This document shows positions 6,402 through 6,810 of a stretch of 6,810 nt of DNA, piece by piece. The notes under the pieces were generated by a model, which was given only the letters and a program-made list of their open reading frames with translations, did no database searches and was not told the DNA's origin. The position numbers and the translations under genes were made by a program. The stretch lies in the NCBI GenBank assembly GCA_937915335.1, contig CALDLZ010000027.1, forward strand, positions 1 to 6,810, given 5' to 3'. Within the stretch, counting starts at the first letter, position 1. The number at the start of each line of letters is the position of its first letter. This DNA comes from an uncultured Faecalibacterium sp. (GTDB lineage Bacteria > Bacillota > Clostridia > Oscillospirales > Ruminococcaceae).

Positions 6402-6782
6402 TTATGTGATGATAAAAATAGACACAAAAACAGGGCGCGCCCACCCGGACGCACCCTGCCATCGCAATTCACGATTTGATTCGTTGGCAACAACCGTGAA
6501 TTGCATATCGCAAACAGGCCGTTGAGAATTGCGTTGCTTGTAAAACTTGCGATTAAGGCCACAGACAACAACGATATGTACAACAGGGAGTTCCCCAGTG
6601 GGAGCTTCCTGTTTTTCTTTTCCTGCAAGATGAGCCTGTTCCGCCTGCCACGCGGCAAACTCCCGCTGGCCTTCCTCGCTGTTCCAGCAGGCAAGGATGG
6701 CTGGGTAAAATGCCCGTGCCAGACGGTCAATGGCTTCATCGGGATAAGGGGAAAGGTTTGTGGACTTTTTCTTTTTGTTCAA
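6402..6782 (-). CDS. Small hypothetical protein, possibly a mobile-element remnant
   Basis: With a TTG start at 6780-6782 this frame encodes 126 residues. The N-terminal half looks like a real protein: a lysine-rich start (NKKKKS), then a predicted helical stretch PDEAIDRLARAFYPAILACW and EEGQREFAAWQAEQAHLAG. Short proteins with an 'RLAR...EEGQREFAAW' style are, from memory, common in conjugative elements of gut Clostridia, but I cannot confirm a family. After about residue 60 the translation loses this character, and the DNA there holds repeats (6464-6504) and a terminator (6421-6458) upstream of the in-frame stop at 6402-6404. The 3' half is therefore probably not genuine coding sequence, or the gene is frameshifted or truncated. 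No earlier stop exists in this frame; one neighbouring frame stops at 6553-6555. Confidence 0.45.
   Translation of the reverse strand: MNKKKKSTNLSPYPDEAIDRLARAFYPAILACWNSEEGQREFAAWQAEQAHLAGKEKQEAPTGELPVVHIVVVCGLNRKFYKQRNSQRPVCDMQFTVVANESNRELRWQGASGWARPVFVSIFIIT
6421..6458 (-). terminator. Intrinsic terminator within the 3' part of the small ORF
   Basis: On the minus strand CAGGGTGCG (6450-6458) pairs with CGCGCCCTG (6431-6439), nine base pairs including one G-U, around a ten-base loop. TTTTTGTGTC (6421-6430) follows directly, and a further T-rich run lies at 6411-6420. This is a good rho-independent terminator for leftward transcripts entering from the right, and would insulate the transporter promoter from them. 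Confidence 0.65.
6464..6504. repeat. Perfect 10-bp inverted repeat with nested small hairpin
   Basis: GCAATTCACG (6464-6473) and CGTGAATTGC (6495-6504) are exact reverse complements separated by 21 bases. The spacer holds a smaller GTTG/CAAC inverted repeat (6483-6486 and about 6491-6494 region). Another GAATTGCG occurs at 6526-6533, so the GCAATTC motif appears three times within 70 bases in both orientations. Such clusters can be recombinase or protein binding sites, or RNA structure; which one is not decided by sequence alone. Confidence 0.55.
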
Positions 6783-6789
6783 ACGCACG

Positions 6790-6796
6790 CTCCTTT
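6790..6796 (-). promoter_or_regulatory. Ribosome-binding site deciding a TTG start
   Basis: AAAGGAG on the minus strand lies only one base before the GTG at 6786-6788, too close for initiation, but seven bases before the in-frame TTG at 6780-6782, the normal spacing. TTG is therefore the preferred start of the small protein, which then begins MNKKKKS. Confidence 0.6.
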
Positions 6797-6810
6797 GACT
6801 GTCCCACCGT

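Noticed and set aside
6380..6739. An overlapping 119-codon minus-strand frame with a hydrophobic stretch
   Set aside because: It overlaps the small ORF in another frame, has no ribosome-binding site and also runs through the terminator. It could hold the continuation of a frameshifted gene, but nothing confirms this.
1..6810. tRNA, rRNA, CRISPR array, complete insertion sequence or transposase
   Set aside because: No cloverleaf, rRNA motif, regularly spaced repeat array or transposase motif was seen on either strand.

Overview
The window looks like chromosomal DNA of a moderately GC-rich anaerobic Firmicute, most likely a gut Clostridia/Oscillospiraceae member (Faecalibacterium-like). The reasons are a large activase/dehydratase-type iron-sulfur protein of strict anaerobes, AAAGGAG ribosome-binding sites, and a Ser/Ala-rich linker after the lipobox of the binding protein. 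The genus is an inference from style, not from a marker gene.

Layout. (1) Positions 1-2555, plus strand: the C-terminal 850 or so residues of a giant acyl-CoA dehydratase activase-related protein whose start lies left of the window. (2) Positions 2567-2605: a perfect 17-bp hairpin between convergent genes, probably a two-way terminator. (3) Positions 6357 down to 2630, minus strand: a compact four-gene operon encoding a lipoprotein substrate-binding protein, a FecCD-type permease, a FecE-type ATPase and a double-cupin protein. Neighbouring genes overlap by 1, 4 and 4 bases, so they are probably translationally coupled. A candidate promoter at 6328-6357 is overlaid by an imperfect palindrome (6321-6338) that resembles metal-dependent DtxR/IdeR-type operators. 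(4) Positions 6402-6796, minus strand: a small unrecognised ORF with a good ribosome-binding site, a hairpin terminator inside its 3' part, and a cluster of inverted and direct GCAATTC repeats. This end may be the edge or remnant of a mobile element.

How the genes work together. The binding protein would capture an iron-chelate, heme or corrinoid-like ligand outside the membrane and deliver it to a permease homodimer powered by the ATPase. The coupled cupin protein is presumably a cytosolic accessory or enzyme made in step with the transporter; its substrate is unknown. The activase-like protein is convergent and not part of this unit.

I did not find a clearly new system. The points most worth a second look are the in-frame internal start inside the double cupin, the operator-like palindrome, the loss of expected cysteines in the C-terminal part of the activase-like protein, and the odd small ORF that runs through its own terminator.
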